Made by a program: the position numbers and the translations under genes. The notes under the pieces were generated by a model. The model searched no databases and was not told where the DNA came from. It saw only the letters and a list, made by a program, of their open reading frames with translations. 5,737 nt of DNA from Actinomycetota bacterium (GTDB lineage Bacteria > Actinomycetota > Thermoleophilia > Gaiellales > Gaiellaceae): the NCBI GenBank assembly GCA_005883365.1, contig VAXA01000105.1, positions 1 to 5,737 of the forward strand. The letters run 5' to 3'. The first letter of the stretch is position 1, and the number at the start of each line of letters is the position of its first letter. This document shows positions 5,472 to 5,737 of this stretch, piece after piece.

Positions 5472-5737
5472 GTGACCGGCGTCGTCCTCGGCTACATCCC
5501 GTCGCCCTCGAGCGGCACCTTCAGCCTCGGGCCGCTGACGCTGCACATGTACGGCGTCATGCTCCTCCTCGGCATCGCCGCCTGCATCTGGCTGACCGGC
5601 CGCCGCTGGGTGAGCTGGGGAGGCGACTGGGATCTCGTCTTCCGCGTCGCGCTCTGGGGCGTCATCGCCGGCGTCGTCGGCGCCCGCCTCTACCACGACC
5701 TCACGAGCTGGAACCAGGATCCGGCGATCCATCAGCA
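5472..5737 (+). CDS. lgt: prolipoprotein diacylglyceryl transferase, N-terminal part (cut by window edge)
   Basis: Lgt is the inner-membrane enzyme that moves a diacylglyceryl group from phosphatidylglycerol to the lipobox cysteine of prolipoproteins, the first step of lipoprotein maturation. The 88 residues present show the typical N-terminus: a short IPSP segment, then a first membrane helix at about 22-41 beginning LHMYGVMLLLGI, where Tyr27 corresponds to the essential Tyr26 of the E. coli enzyme. A second helix at about 55-70 runs into GVVGARLYHDLTSW (67-80), a family signature. The HGG and arginine-containing catalytic regions lie beyond the right edge. The start is ambiguous between GTG 5472 and an in-frame GTG at 5466, two codons earlier; neither has an SD. 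An ATG at 5462 is in another frame. The nearest in-frame stop is the terminator codon of the preceding small gene. Confidence 0.93.
   Translation, partial: MTGVVLGYIPSPSSGTFSLGPLTLHMYGVMLLLGIAACIWLTGRRWVSWGGDWDLVFRVALWGVIAGVVGARLYHDLTSWNQDPAIHQ

Noticed and set aside
2544..5732. A 1062-codon open frame on the minus strand opposite dnaE, the small gene and lgt
   Set aside because: It runs antisense through three well-supported genes and its translation is a low-complexity Arg/Asp/Glu/Val/Leu mix, as expected when strongly G/C-ending codons suppress stops on the opposite strand.

Overview
The window reads like a high-GC, deep-branching actinobacterial chromosome, possibly Thermoleophilia (Gaiellales/Solirubrobacterales type). 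This rests on strong G/C preference at third codon positions, frequent GTG starts with no Shine-Dalgarno (SD) but a -10-like hexamer immediately upstream, and a DnaE1-type polymerase with a complete PHP metal site. The assignment is inferred from style and protein resemblance, not from a search.

Layout, all genes on the plus strand. Bases 1-548 are an accessory-looking stretch: an unrecognised open frame enters from the left edge (2-340), and its codon composition degrades where the first copy of a repeat begins (190). A 22-bp repeat occurs three times in the same orientation: 190-211 (diverged), 288-309 and 1355-1376 (identical). The last two bracket a gene for an exported six-cysteine protein with a PHYNLN motif (549-1205), which ends in a strong hairpin (1222-1248). 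Next comes a small CxxC/HxxC probable zinc-binding protein (1425-1667) with its own apparently leaderless promoter and a good terminator hairpin (1676-1703).

The rest is housekeeping: dnaE, the replicative DNA polymerase III alpha subunit (1770-5156); a 72-bp gap able to form competing hairpins; a small conserved-looking protein of 66 aa (5229-5429); and the 5' end of lgt, prolipoprotein diacylglyceryl transferase (5472 to the right edge). dnaE, the small gene and lgt are co-directional and closely spaced and could be partly co-transcribed, although lgt may also have its own promoter.

No complete new multi-gene system is visible. The most unusual material is the repeat-bounded segment with the exported protein, the recurring leaderless-start architecture, and the competing hairpins between dnaE and the small gene. 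No tRNA, rRNA, CRISPR array or intact transposase was found.
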